18,685 nucleotides of DNA. Source: JAQBGV01 sp032128395 (GTDB lineage: Bacteria > Planctomycetota > UBA8108 > UBA1146). The stretch is from contig JAQBGV010000145.1 in NCBI GenBank assembly GCA_032128395.1, forward strand, positions 1 through 18,685, given 5' to 3'. Made by a program: the position numbers and the translations under genes. This document shows positions 9,196-16,208 of this stretch, in pieces. The first letter of the stretch is position 1; each line of letters starts with the position of its first letter. Below the pieces are notes generated by a model, which worked only from the letters and a program-made list of their open reading frames with translations, did no database searches and had not been told where the DNA came from.

Positions 9196-11334
9196 GTGTC
9201 CGGTTCACGCATCGGGGGGATGGTCTGTCTCCTCCTCGCCCTGGGGCTCGGTGCTCCAATTTCTGCCGCGATCATCCAGGTCCCTGGGAACCAACCCACG
9301 ATCCAGCTGGCGATCAACGCGGCGCTTCCTGGCGATGTGATCCAGGTCCAGCCCGGCACTTACGTGGAGAACATCGACTTCCTCGGGAAGTCATTGTCGC
9401 TCCAGAGCGTCGGCGGCCCGGAGGTCACCACGATCGACGGCAGCGCGCTGACCCGAGGGGCCGGCGAAGGCTCGACGATCATCTGCGACTCTGGGGAAAC
9501 GAGTAGCACCCAGCTGATCGGGTTCACGATCACCGGTGGGTCCGGCCGTCTCGTCGGCGTGCTCGACGGCGGCGGGAGTCTGCTCGGGAACTTCACCGTC
9601 GGGGGAGGGCTCCTCGCTCAAGGTGGAAGTCCGAGCGTCCAGGACTGTCTCTTCACCGGGAACAGCGCCCAGTTCGGCGCCGGTGCCTACTTCGAGTCCG
9701 GTGGTCCGGCCTCGATGACATCGTGTGAGTTCGTCTCGAACTCTGGCCTCCAGGGAAGTGGCCTCTACCTCCGCCTCCTCACCGGCCTCAGCTCCATCAG
9801 CGGGTGCACGTTCCAAGGGAACGATGCCGCGACCGCGGGGGGCGGCCTGATGATCGAGGACGCCGGCGCCGTGATCAGCGGATCCGCCTTCACCGGCAAC
9901 AGCGCGATCCTCGGCGGCGGTGCGACTCTCCAGCGCGGCGTGGTCTTGATCACGAGCTCGACCTTCAGCGGCAACTCCGCCACTCTGCTCGGCGGCGGTG
10001 TCCTCGTGTTCGACGCCACCGCGACCGTGCAGCAGTCCAGATTTGATGGAAACACCGGAGGCACCGGCGGCGCGATCGGCTGCGACCGCGGGAGCACCAC
10101 GCTCGATCGCTGTGTGATCGTAGGCAACCAGGCGTTCGGGGACGGCGGCGCGATCGCGTTGAGCAACAATCCGGTCAACTTGGCGATCACTCGCGCGACG
10201 ATTGCCGACAACACCTCGCCGACCTCGGGCGGGATCTTCATCCCGGCGACCGCCACCTCCACCGGCACGATCACCAATTCGATCCTGTGGGGGAACTCCG
10301 GGATCCAGATCGTCGACGCCGGGCAGATCTCCGCGACCTTCAGCGACGTCCAAGGCGGCGAGCCGGGGATCGGAAACCTGAACTTCGATCCCCTCTTCGT
10401 CAACCAGTTCGCGGGAGACTACTCGCTCACCCCGCCCTCTCCGGCGATCGATTCCGGTGATCCGACCAGCGCGCTCGACCCCGACGGTACGAATCGCGAC
10501 CAGGGGGCGATCTTCTTCGACCAGCGCCCTGCGAACATCGCCTCGCTGGTCTGCACTCTGCTCGACCCCTGCAACTCGAGTTTCGACATCAGCTGGACCA
10601 ACCCGGACTTCTACGACTCGATCGAACTCTCGGTGGACGGGATCGTCCTCTCGAACCTCCCCGGGAGTCAGCAGAGTGCGACCGTCCTGCTAGGCACTCC
10701 TGGGATCCACGATGTCTGCCTGACCCCGACCTTCGGGAGTTTCGTCGGCAACCCGACCTGTTGCCAGGCGAACGCGCCGACCAATCCGGCGCCGCAGCCT
10801 GTGATCGGGCTCGCCTGCCTGCTCGACGAGCCCTCCTGCACATCTCTCGTGACCTGGACGAACGCCGGGGCCTACGGATCCCTCGACGTGCTCCTCGACG
10901 GGGCGCTCTTCACGACGCTCCCCGGGAACGCGACCACCGTGGTCGTCCCGGTCGCGAGTGGTGCCATCAGCCAGGTGTGCATCACCGGAGCGGGGCCTTG
11001 CGGTCTCCTCGCGATCCCCCCGAGCTGCTGCTCGGCCGGCTGCAACATCGACTTCGAGCCGTTCAAACGTGGCGATGCGAATGGGGACGGTGGGTTGGAC
11101 ATCTCCGACCCCCTGACCGACCTCTTGCATACCTTCCAGGGCGCTCCACTCGGGTGCCTGGATGCGGGGGACACCAATGACGACGGCGCGATCGACGTGG
11201 CCGACGCCATCCTCCTGCTCGACTATATCTTCGGTGGAGGAGCGACTCCCCCGTCGCCGGGTATCGCCACGTGCGGGACCGACCCGACCGACACCGATCC
11301 GCTGAATTGCGTCACCTACTCCAGTTGCCCGTGA
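9196..11334 (+). CDS. Secreted right-handed beta-helix protein with fibronectin-like and dockerin-like domains
   Basis: A protein of 712 residues. The start is GTG at 9196, preceded by GGGAGGTGA at a normal distance. Residues 1-24 form a Sec signal peptide (cleavage after PISA). Residues about 25-430 form a pectate-lyase-like right-handed beta-helix: VPGNQPTIQLAI and PGTYVENIDF near the N-terminus, repeated GN-S/G-GGG rungs, and PLFVN...SPAIDSGDP at the end, typical of parallel beta-helix (DUF1565-like) proteins. Two fibronectin-like modules follow (about 445-620), with WTN...YDSI...DG and WTN...YGSL...DG. Residues 623-712 carry two calcium-loop motifs, GDANGDGGLDISD and GDTNDDGAIDVAD, as in dockerins. 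The protein ends in a Cys-rich tail (CGTDPT...CVTYSSCP). It is probably a cell-surface or matrix protein; enzymatic activity cannot be inferred. Confidence 0.9.
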   Translation: MSGSRIGGMVCLLLALGLGAPISAAIIQVPGNQPTIQLAINAALPGDVIQVQPGTYVENIDFLGKSLSLQSVGGPEVTTIDGSALTRGAGEGSTIICDSGETSSTQLIGFTITGGSGRLVGVLDGGGSLLGNFTVGGGLLAQGGSPSVQDCLFTGNSAQFGAGAYFESGGPASMTSCEFVSNSGLQGSGLYLRLLTGLSSISGCTFQGNDAATAGGGLMIEDAGAVISGSAFTGNSAILGGGATLQRGVVLITSSTFSGNSATLLGGGVLVFDATATVQQSRFDGNTGGTGGAIGCDRGSTTLDRCVIVGNQAFGDGGAIALSNNPVNLAITRATIADNTSPTSGGIFIPATATSTGTITNSILWGNSGIQIVDAGQISATFSDVQGGEPGIGNLNFDPLFVNQFAGDYSLTPPSPAIDSGDPTSALDPDGTNRDQGAIFFDQRPANIASLVCTLLDPCNSSFDISWTNPDFYDSIELSVDGIVLSNLPGSQQSATVLLGTPGIHDVCLTPTFGSFVGNPTCCQANAPTNPAPQPVIGLACLLDEPSCTSLVTWTNAGAYGSLDVLLDGALFTTLPGNATTVVVPVASGAISQVCITGAGPCGLLAIPPSCCSAGCNIDFEPFKRGDANGDGGLDISDPLTDLLHTFQGAPLGCLDAGDTNDDGAIDVADAILLLDYIFGGGATPPSPGIATCGTDPTDTDPLNCVTYSSCP

Positions 11335-11407
11335 TCGAGTCCGGGGACAAGTGGCCGTGCCGTTGCGGCCCTCCCCGGAACCCCGCTCGTCATTTCGCCA
11401 GCACCAG

Positions 11408-11450
11408 CCCCTCGGCGCCCCTTCGGGGTGCCGGGGGGTCTTTTCTTTTC
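11408..11450 (+). terminator. Intrinsic terminator of the beta-helix gene
   Basis: The arm CCCCTCGGCGCCCC (11408-11421) pairs with GGGGTGCCGGGGGG (11425-11438), giving 14 pairs including two G-T wobbles around a TTC loop. TCTTTTCTTTTC follows immediately. It lies 74 bases past the stop codon at 11334. Confidence 0.93.
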
Positions 11451-11471
11451 TGAGTGGCTCGTGTGGTCAGT

Positions 11472-11506
11472 ACGACAGTTCTGAATGATGGTCGTTGAAC
11501 TGTCGT
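11472..11506. promoter_or_regulatory. Perfect 10-bp inverted repeat upstream of the response-regulator gene
   Basis: ACGACAGTTC (11472-11481) and GAACTGTCGT (11497-11506) are exact reverse complements, 15 bases apart. Their centres are about 25 bases apart, so a dimeric regulator binding two half-sites or an RNA hairpin are both possible. It lies between the terminator and the gene at 11731, so it may be an operator for that gene. Confidence 0.5.
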
Positions 11507-11530
11507 CTATGTACGGTATGATTGTTAATG

Positions 11531-11556
11531 CTCAGGAGGATTTACGAACCTCTGAG
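11531..11556 (+). promoter_or_regulatory. Small hairpin in the leader of the response-regulator gene
   Basis: CTCAG-G-AGG (11531-11539) pairs with CCTCTGAG (11549-11556) with one bulged G around a nine-base loop. GTACGGT occurs just before it (11511-11517) and just after it (11557-11563) as a short direct repeat. A run of nine C follows at 11586-11594. Function unknown. Confidence 0.35.
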
Positions 11557-11730
11557 TACGGTCGACTTGGGTTCGGGAGGTGTGTCCCCCCCCCGAGTAT
11601 CACGCTCCGACCTCCCCTACCCGGTGTCTCGATTCCCATTCGGGGGAGCCGATCTGCCGAGCGAGGGTGGAGGAGCCATGGGTGTCGCGGTTCCGGGTTC
11701 CTGCCCTGATGCCGCTGGGTTTTTCTTATC

Positions 11731-12321
11731 ATGGAGTCTCCAGTGAACCACAAGAGGACGCTCACCACGGGCGAGATCGCCGACTACTGCGGCGTAAACT
11801 TCCGTACCGTGATCCGCTGGATCCAGCGCGGCCAGCTCCGCGCATACCAGCTGCCAGGACGCGGGGACAACCGCGTCGAGATCCACAATTTCCTCGCATT
11901 CCTCCGCGAGAATCGCATTCCGATTCCGCGCGACTTCATGCACCTCGCGCGCAAGGTCCTGATCGTCGATGACGATCCCGATATCACCCGGATGATCCAG
12001 CGGATTCTCCGCAACCACGACTTCGACTCGCACGCCGCGACGGAGGGGTTCCAGGCGGGCTCCCTGCTCCGGGAACACCTCCCCTGCGTGATGACGCTCG
12101 ACCTGAACATGCCGGGTCTCTCGGGACACGACGTGATCGAGCACGTCCGCATGAGCCCCGAGTTGCGCACCACGAAGATCCTGGTGGTCTCCGCCATGCC
12201 CGAGGGCGAACTGCAGAAGGCGATCAGCGCCGGGGCGGACGACGTCCTCCCGAAGCCGTTCCAACCGAACGACCTGGCCGCAAAAGTCCTGCAGCTCGCA
12301 GCCAGCGAAGTCGGGACGTAG
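11731..12321 (+). CDS. Response regulator with N-terminal MerR/excisionase-type HTH and C-terminal receiver domain
   Basis: A cytoplasmic two-component regulator of 196 residues. Residues about 10-62 form an HTH_17/excisionase-type DNA-binding domain (LTTGEIADYCGVNFRTVIRW, with VEIHNFLAFL at its end). Residues about 74-190 form a CheY-like receiver (KVLIVDDDPDI): acidic pocket D80-D82, phosphoacceptor D124 in LDLNMPG, switch S154 in VVSAM, and K175 in PKPF. All key residues are present, so it should be phosphorylatable. No histidine kinase gene is in the window. The ATG at 11731 has no Shine-Dalgarno sequence; an in-frame GTG at 11743 has GGAG six bases upstream and may be the true start (192 residues). 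Inverted repeats lie upstream. The order HTH then receiver is the reverse of the usual response-regulator layout. Confidence 0.92.
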   Translation: MESPVNHKRTLTTGEIADYCGVNFRTVIRWIQRGQLRAYQLPGRGDNRVEIHNFLAFLRENRIPIPRDFMHLARKVLIVDDDPDITRMIQRILRNHDFDSHAATEGFQAGSLLREHLPCVMTLDLNMPGLSGHDVIEHVRMSPELRTTKILVVSAMPEGELQKAISAGADDVLPKPFQPNDLAAKVLQLAASEVGT

Positions 12322-12327
12322 GGGAGC

Positions 12328-12400
12328 GAGTCAGAGTCAGAGTCAGAGTCAGAGTCAGAGTCAGAGTCAGAGTCAGAGTCAGAGTCAGAGTCAGAGTCAG
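12328..12400. repeat. GAGTCA hexanucleotide array, 12 copies
   Basis: Twelve perfect head-to-tail copies of GAGTCA plus one extra G begin seven bases after the stop codon of the response-regulator gene. There are no spacers, so this is a simple-sequence repeat and not a CRISPR array. A copy of the complementary sequence, CTCTGACTCTG, occurs downstream at 12445-12455 and could pair with the array. Confidence 0.95.
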
Positions 12401-12410
12401 GCAGAGCGAA

Positions 12411-12430
12411 AATCGACCCGTGGGTCGATT
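12411..12430 (+). other. Perfect hairpin just downstream of the hexanucleotide array
   Basis: AATCGACCC (12411-12419) pairs with GGGTCGATT (12422-12430) around a GT centre, so the working loop is probably four bases. It sits inside the larger potential stem formed by the GAGTCA array and CTCTGACTCTG at 12445-12455. No T tract follows. It may contribute to ending transcription of the response-regulator gene. Confidence 0.5.
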
Positions 12431-12684
12431 CGGAGTCTGTCCATCTCTGACTCTGCTGCTATTCCTATGCCCCCGATCTACTCTCCTTCCGAAACCAGAG
12501 TTCCACCCCGATCTCGATGTGACCCTAGTCTAGGATGCGCGGAGCTCGCGGCAATCGATGGCCTGGAGCGCTCGCCGACTCGAGCCGAGTGCCACCACTC
12601 GGCAAGTCTTCCCCTCCCCACCGATCGTGCCGCTCCGCTCCGAACCTGTGCCCCCTCGAGGGGGACACCCCGCAACTCTTCACC
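12431..12684. other. Apparently non-coding spacer with a 14-bp palindrome
   Basis: No credible gene is seen here. A perfect palindrome CCCCCTCGAGGGGG lies at 12651-12664, flanked by GTG and (after one base) CAC, which extend the stem. It ends about 20 bases before the ATG at 12685. A smaller CCTAG-T-CTAGG palindrome lies near 12524-12534. Confidence 0.45.
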
Positions 12685-13108
12685 ATGATTCACGGTCATG
12701 TCGTCGATTCCGACGGAGCGCCCATCCCTGGGAGCGATCATCGAGATCGCCGACGACGACGCGGGCGAGAGGTGGTCGATGGTCTCGAGCGGACCACGAG
12801 TGCTCCAGGTCGAGAGCGGCGAACATGGGGCATTTCGATGCGAGGGACACGACCCAGCCGTCGTCTTCACGCTCCAGCACCGTTTTCTCGGCGCGGTGCC
12901 GGTGGAGACCGGTGAACGCGCGGCCAGGCGCATCGGCTCGCGCAGAAATATGACTTTCCTGTCTCTCCCAAGATGTTCTGGGATGATCGGCTGCATCTGG
13001 CCTAGAATCTTGTCTCCCGGTCTCAGGGTGGAGTCGAGCAATCCTCGATTCCAGGAGGCACCCCGCGACTTCCCGGGTGGAAGGAACCGCGATGTCTCCT
13101 CAGTCTGA
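12685..13108 (+). pseudogene. Possible frameshifted carboxypeptidase-regulatory-like domain remnant
   Basis: From the ATG at 12685 the frame reads MIHGHVVDSDGAPIPG, which resembles the start of carboxypeptidase regulatory-like beta-sandwich domains (GxVVDxDGxPIPGA). At GGG (12730-12732) one extra G shifts the frame. Removing it gives PIPGAIIEIADDDAGERW and later GEHGAFRCEG, as in the GxFxxEG strand of that family. Third codon positions stay GC-rich to about 12940 and then lose this bias; the frame stops at 13108. No Shine-Dalgarno sequence precedes the ATG. It could be a decayed gene, a real small gene with a sequence error, or chance resemblance. The end point is uncertain. Confidence 0.42.
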
Positions 13109-13271
13109 TTTCGGTCCCGAGTCCGAGTGCACCCCCCCCGAAGAATGGTTCATGGAGCTCCTGAAGCTCATCCGTTCAGAGCCAGTGGAGCGCTGCGGCA
13201 ACTCGGTCTCCGATCACCCCTCGACCCGAGGACGATTGCTCTGGCGGGAGTCTGAGGACATCACCGACTAG
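13092..13271 (+). CDS. Possible small hypothetical protein (59 aa)
   Basis: The ATG at 13092 is preceded by GGAAGGA six bases upstream. The predicted 59-residue product has many acidic residues, with no signal peptide or membrane segment. It includes an amphipathic stretch, PPEEWFMELLKLIRSEPVER. I recognise no family. It overlaps the tail of the preceding remnant in another frame. Its frame crosses a run of eight C at 13132-13139, which would be sensitive to sequence errors. A terminator-like hairpin lies 185 bases past its stop. Confidence 0.42.
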   Translation: MSPQSDFGPESECTPPEEWFMELLKLIRSEPVERCGNSVSDHPSTRGRLLWRESEDITD

Positions 13272-13456
13272 GAGGCGGTCGGAAAACCTCGATTCGGACG
13301 TCGCCGGCTTGCTCACGCCCGGTCGGACGGCGGCTCAGATCGGTTCACAGCTGACCCGCTTCGTCATCGACTTGTGTCTGCCATCGATGATCAGCCGAAG
13401 ACGCAACATGGCCCGACCTTGCCCAGAGTCACACCCTCACCCTGTGTCTGTATAGG

Positions 13457-13496
13457 AAAGCGGGCGGAACGGCCCTCGGCCGTCCCGCCCGCTTTT
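13457..13496. terminator. Bidirectional-looking intrinsic terminator
   Basis: AAAGCGGGCGGAACGGCC (13457-13474) pairs with GGCCGTCCCGCCCGCTTT (13478-13495) around a CTC loop, with a single A-C mismatch in 18 positions. T bases follow on the plus strand, and A bases before the stem give T on the minus strand. It lies 35 bases past the stop of the minus-strand DUF1573 gene and can also end plus-strand transcription. Confidence 0.9.
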
Positions 13497-13530
13497 CTCG
13501 GCGCGCTCTATTCGCGACTCGAGCGTCTAC

Positions 13531-14703
13531 CTAGCGCCCGTCCTCCTTCTCTGCGTCCTTCTGGGCTCCACCGGGGGGCGCCTTCGGCGGTGACGGCTTG
13601 GTCAAGGCGGGCTGGTCGGTGGGATTTCCGAAGTGGGCCATCACCCAGATCGAATTCTCGGGGTTCTCTGGATCGTCGGTGATGATCGTGAGCCTCCCGA
13701 GGACCTGCGGGACGTCGTGCCACTCATCGATGTGAATCATCACCCGATAGGACGATCCGTTGTTCACGGGCTGGATGTCGGTCCGGAAGATCCCCTGGAG
13801 TTTCTCGTCGAGCCGGACCTCCAGGACCTGAAAGGTCACGCCTTCTCCCCCGGGGCGCAGAGTGATCGCGCGGGACACGGGGACCGGCTTCTCCTGGCGC
13901 AGGGACTGGAGATGGTTCGCGAGGAACTTGATGTTCCCCCTCGGCTCGAGGACCACCCGAGGGTTGTGCTCGACCTGAATCCGGAAGCTGACCTCTCGCT
14001 CCTTGCCGTCCTCGGTGCGGACCTTGACGACGAGCTCCTCTCGGTAGACCGCCGGGCGGTCGACAGGATCCGCGGCGAGAATGACCTGGAACTCACCGCC
14101 GTCCCCCACTGCCTCGAACTTTTCGATCCGCGCATTGCCGAGGCGCGTCTCGTGGCTGAGGACTTCGATGCCGAGCCAGGAGCCCTCGCGGAGGGTGAAG
14201 GTCGTGGTGAGTGGTGTTCCGACCAGTCCCTGGAGCTTGGGAGCGAGCGGTCGGGCTTCGAGCAGCTCCATCACATCGCCGGTCAGACTGATGGGGAACT
14301 GCGGGTAGTTCGGGTCATTGCTGAAGATCGTCACCGTCTTCTTGACGTTCTTCCCCTGCAGCTTGTCCGAGTGGAGCTTGACCTGGACCTGACCCGTCGC
14401 TCCGGGAGCGATCTCGCGGTCGAACTCGACCGCATTGCACCCTCAGGTCGCCTGGACCTTCTCGATCAGGAGCGGCGCATCCCCGTCGTTCCGGACGATG
14501 AACAGATGCTCGACGACGTCTCCCTTGAGAATGCGACCGTAGTTGTGGTCGCTCTCCTCGATGGACATGCGCGGGGTCCCGGTCGGCGTGGTCGTCACGT
14601 CCGGGGCGGGGTCCTGGGCGCGGGCACCGAGCGCGCCAGCGATGATGACAAGGAATGCGGTGCAGAGGGATGTGCGCCGCAGCGGACGGATCGGATCGTT
14701 CAT
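13531..14703 (-). CDS. Exported DUF1573-type protein, candidate selenoprotein (in-frame UGA at codon 87)
   Basis: The start is the ATG at 14703, with GGGAGG five bases upstream. Residues 1-29 are a Sec signal peptide (cleavage after ARA). Residues about 46-145 match DUF1573 by pattern: an NYGRILKGDVVEHLF strand, RNDGDAPLLIEKV, the motif xGCN, IAPGATGQV, and TIFSNDPNYP. The family motif is normally SCGC or TCGC; here the first Cys codon is TGA (14445-14443), giving T-UGA-G-C-N. The same frame continues for 303 more codons with full domain conservation. Residues 146-365 contain further beta-rich segments and a second TIITDDPENP strand; the tail is Pro/Lys-rich. If UGA is read as selenocysteine the protein has 390 residues; if not, it is a truncated 86-residue product. 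It lies 178 bp downstream of the SCO-like gene on the same strand and ends before a strong terminator. The domain's biochemical role is not established. Confidence 0.85.
14416..14445 (-). promoter_or_regulatory. Candidate bacterial SECIS element after an in-frame UGA
   Basis: The UGA is at 14445-14443. Ten bases later, GCGGTCG and CGACCGC form a perfect 7-bp stem (14433-14427 with 14422-14416) around an AGTT loop; the symmetry even extends one pair further. The loop begins about 16 bases after the UGA and has a G within its first two bases. This fits the published bacterial SECIS pattern: a short stem, a small apical loop with an early G, and a loop roughly 16-37 bases from UGA. The sequence also encodes conserved protein (AVEFDR), so chance symmetry is not excluded. 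Confidence 0.5.
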
Positions 14704-14881
14704 TCGGTCCTCCCGGGGGGTCTGAGGGACGTGTTTCCCATGGCGCTCGCGGCGGGTCGCGGAGGAAGCAAGGGGCACGTCGAATCGGAAGAGGGGTACT
14801 CGATAGTATCACCGACCGCCGGTGGATCGGAAACAAGTCGCTGGAATCGTCTCCGGGGGCACGGCGTAAGTCGATTGAAAT

Positions 14882-16033
14882 TCAGGGCTTGAACTCCCGG
14901 ACGGCCGGGGACGGTTGTTCGAGCATCGAGCGGACGACCCCGCTGATCTGACGCGGCGGGGCGGTCGCGAGGAGCTTGCGCCAGTCACCCGTCGGCTCGT
15001 TCCCCAGGATCAGCCATGCATTGTGCGTCTGGGGGTCGTCGACCCAGGCGCCGAGGCTCCCGAGAACTGCCTTCACGTTTTCCGTCGCGCCGGTGAGGAA
15101 GAGCCACCCCTCGTGCCCGCCGAAGGACTTCGAGTACTCGAGGAGGCGCTCGGGGGTGTCGGTCTCGGGGTCGACGGTGATGCTGACGATCAAGGCATCC
15201 TTGCCGAGTCGATCTCCGAGGAGATCCGCAACCTTGGCGAGGTTCGTCAACATCGGCGGGCAGATGCTCGTGCACTCCGTGAACATCACGTGCATCAGGA
15301 CCAGGTTCCCCTTCACCACGTCATCGTAGAAACGCACCTGCTTCCCGTGTTGGGTGACGAGCGGAAGATTCGGGAAGTAGCTCTCCGCCTCCCTCGAAGC
15401 GACCGAGGCCATCGCGCGGGTGTGAACTCCCTCGATCACCTCCACGATGCGCTCGGCGGGGGCGAGCCCGTAGGTGCGAGTCCATTCCCCGGACGCGAGA
15501 TTGCCGACCAGGACCATCGGCGTGTGATCGAACTTGGCCGCGGTCGCAGCCCCGAGAGCGGTGAGGAGTTGGTCGATCTCCTGCTTGTTCCCGGTCAGGA
15601 ATCTCCACCCCGGCTCCGCCCCGAACATCCCCGAGAACTGCTTCAGGCGTTCCGGCACATCGTTCCCCGGATCAACGCTGATCGAGATCAGCGAGATCTC
15701 CCCGGCGTACCGATCTCCGAGCTCCGTCTGCACCTTGCGCAGGGTCGCGGTCAAGGGGGGGCAGATCGTCTTGCAGGTGGTGAAGAAAAAGCTGATCGCG
15801 ACGGTCTGACCCTCGAGGAGGTCGGTGCGGAATCGGAACTCCCGGCCGTCCTGGTCGAGGACCCGTGTGTCGGGGATCTCGGCGATCATCTCAGGGGTCG
15901 TCGCGTGGGGATCCGCCGGCTTCTCCCCCTGACAGCAGTCGTCATCCGCCCCTTCGGTCGAGGCGAGGAGCGAACCTGCGGTCAGCGGGAGGAGACAGAG
16001 GAACAGCACGCGGGCGATGGAACGGGGGGGCAT
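14882..16033 (-). CDS. Double-domain SCO1/SenC-like copper-binding thioredoxin-fold protein
   Basis: A 383-residue exported protein. The ATG at 16033 has GGAGGT seven bases upstream; a TTG two codons earlier is too close to that site. Residues 1-24 form a Sec signal peptide, followed by a DDDCC segment. There are two SCO-like domains. Domain 1 (about 48-205) has FFFTTCKTICPP with C87 and C91, the SISVDPGNDVPERL strand, and H170 in FDHTP. Domain 2 (about 220-380) has MFTECTSICPPM with C254 and C258, SITVDPETDTPERL, and H337 in THNAW. CxxxC plus a distal His is the copper site of SCO1/SenC proteins, which deliver copper to cytochrome oxidase or act as thiol oxidoreductases in the envelope. Both sites are complete. 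SCO proteins usually have one domain, so the tandem form is notable. The DUF1573 gene follows 178 bp downstream. Confidence 0.9.
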   Translation of the reverse strand: MPPRSIARVLFLCLLPLTAGSLLASTEGADDDCCQGEKPADPHATTPEMIAEIPDTRVLDQDGREFRFRTDLLEGQTVAISFFFTTCKTICPPLTATLRKVQTELGDRYAGEISLISISVDPGNDVPERLKQFSGMFGAEPGWRFLTGNKQEIDQLLTALGAATAAKFDHTPMVLVGNLASGEWTRTYGLAPAERIVEVIEGVHTRAMASVASREAESYFPNLPLVTQHGKQVRFYDDVVKGNLVLMHVMFTECTSICPPMLTNLAKVADLLGDRLGKDALIVSITVDPETDTPERLLEYSKSFGGHEGWLFLTGATENVKAVLGSLGAWVDDPQTHNAWLILGNEPTGDWRKLLATAPPRQISGVVRSMLEQPSPAVREFKP

Positions 16034-16208
16034 GTGCAATACCTCCTCACGATCGAACCCCGACCCGGCGTCATGCCGGCACGGGGATCAGGAAAGCGGG
16101 TCGATGGACTCTCGAATCCTCCTCCGCGGAAGAGGGCGACCCCCGACGACCGAGGAGGACCAGCGAGGTCCACTTCGGCCGCCGGGGGGCACTAGAAGGC
16201 TGCGCGCG
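16034..16208 (-). other. Spacer between fibronectin-repeat gene and SCO-like gene
   Basis: A 175-bp gap with an imperfect hairpin at 16058-16086: CCCCG and CCGGC pair with GCCGG and CGGGG across a two-base mismatch. No T tract follows on the minus strand, so termination is not supported. The strong Shine-Dalgarno sequence GGAGGT of the SCO-like gene is within it. Confidence 0.4.

Noticed and set aside
12328..12400. CRISPR-like array
   Set aside because: The repeat unit is six bases with no spacers and no cas genes nearby; it is a microsatellite.
12478..13041. Minus-strand open frame of 187 codons opposite the carboxypeptidase-like remnant
   Set aside because: Its product is Ser/Arg-rich without domain features, and the third-position bias supports the plus strand.
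14335..14442. Separate gene starting at the internal ATG at 14334 downstream of the UGA
   Set aside because: That ATG falls in the middle of the DUF1573 domain, has no ribosome binding site, and the 36 codons between it and the UGA are conserved domain sequence in the same frame.
14915..16195. Long plus-strand open frame opposite the SCO-like gene
   Set aside because: The minus strand encodes a clear double SCO protein with complete metal sites; the plus frame is a shadow.
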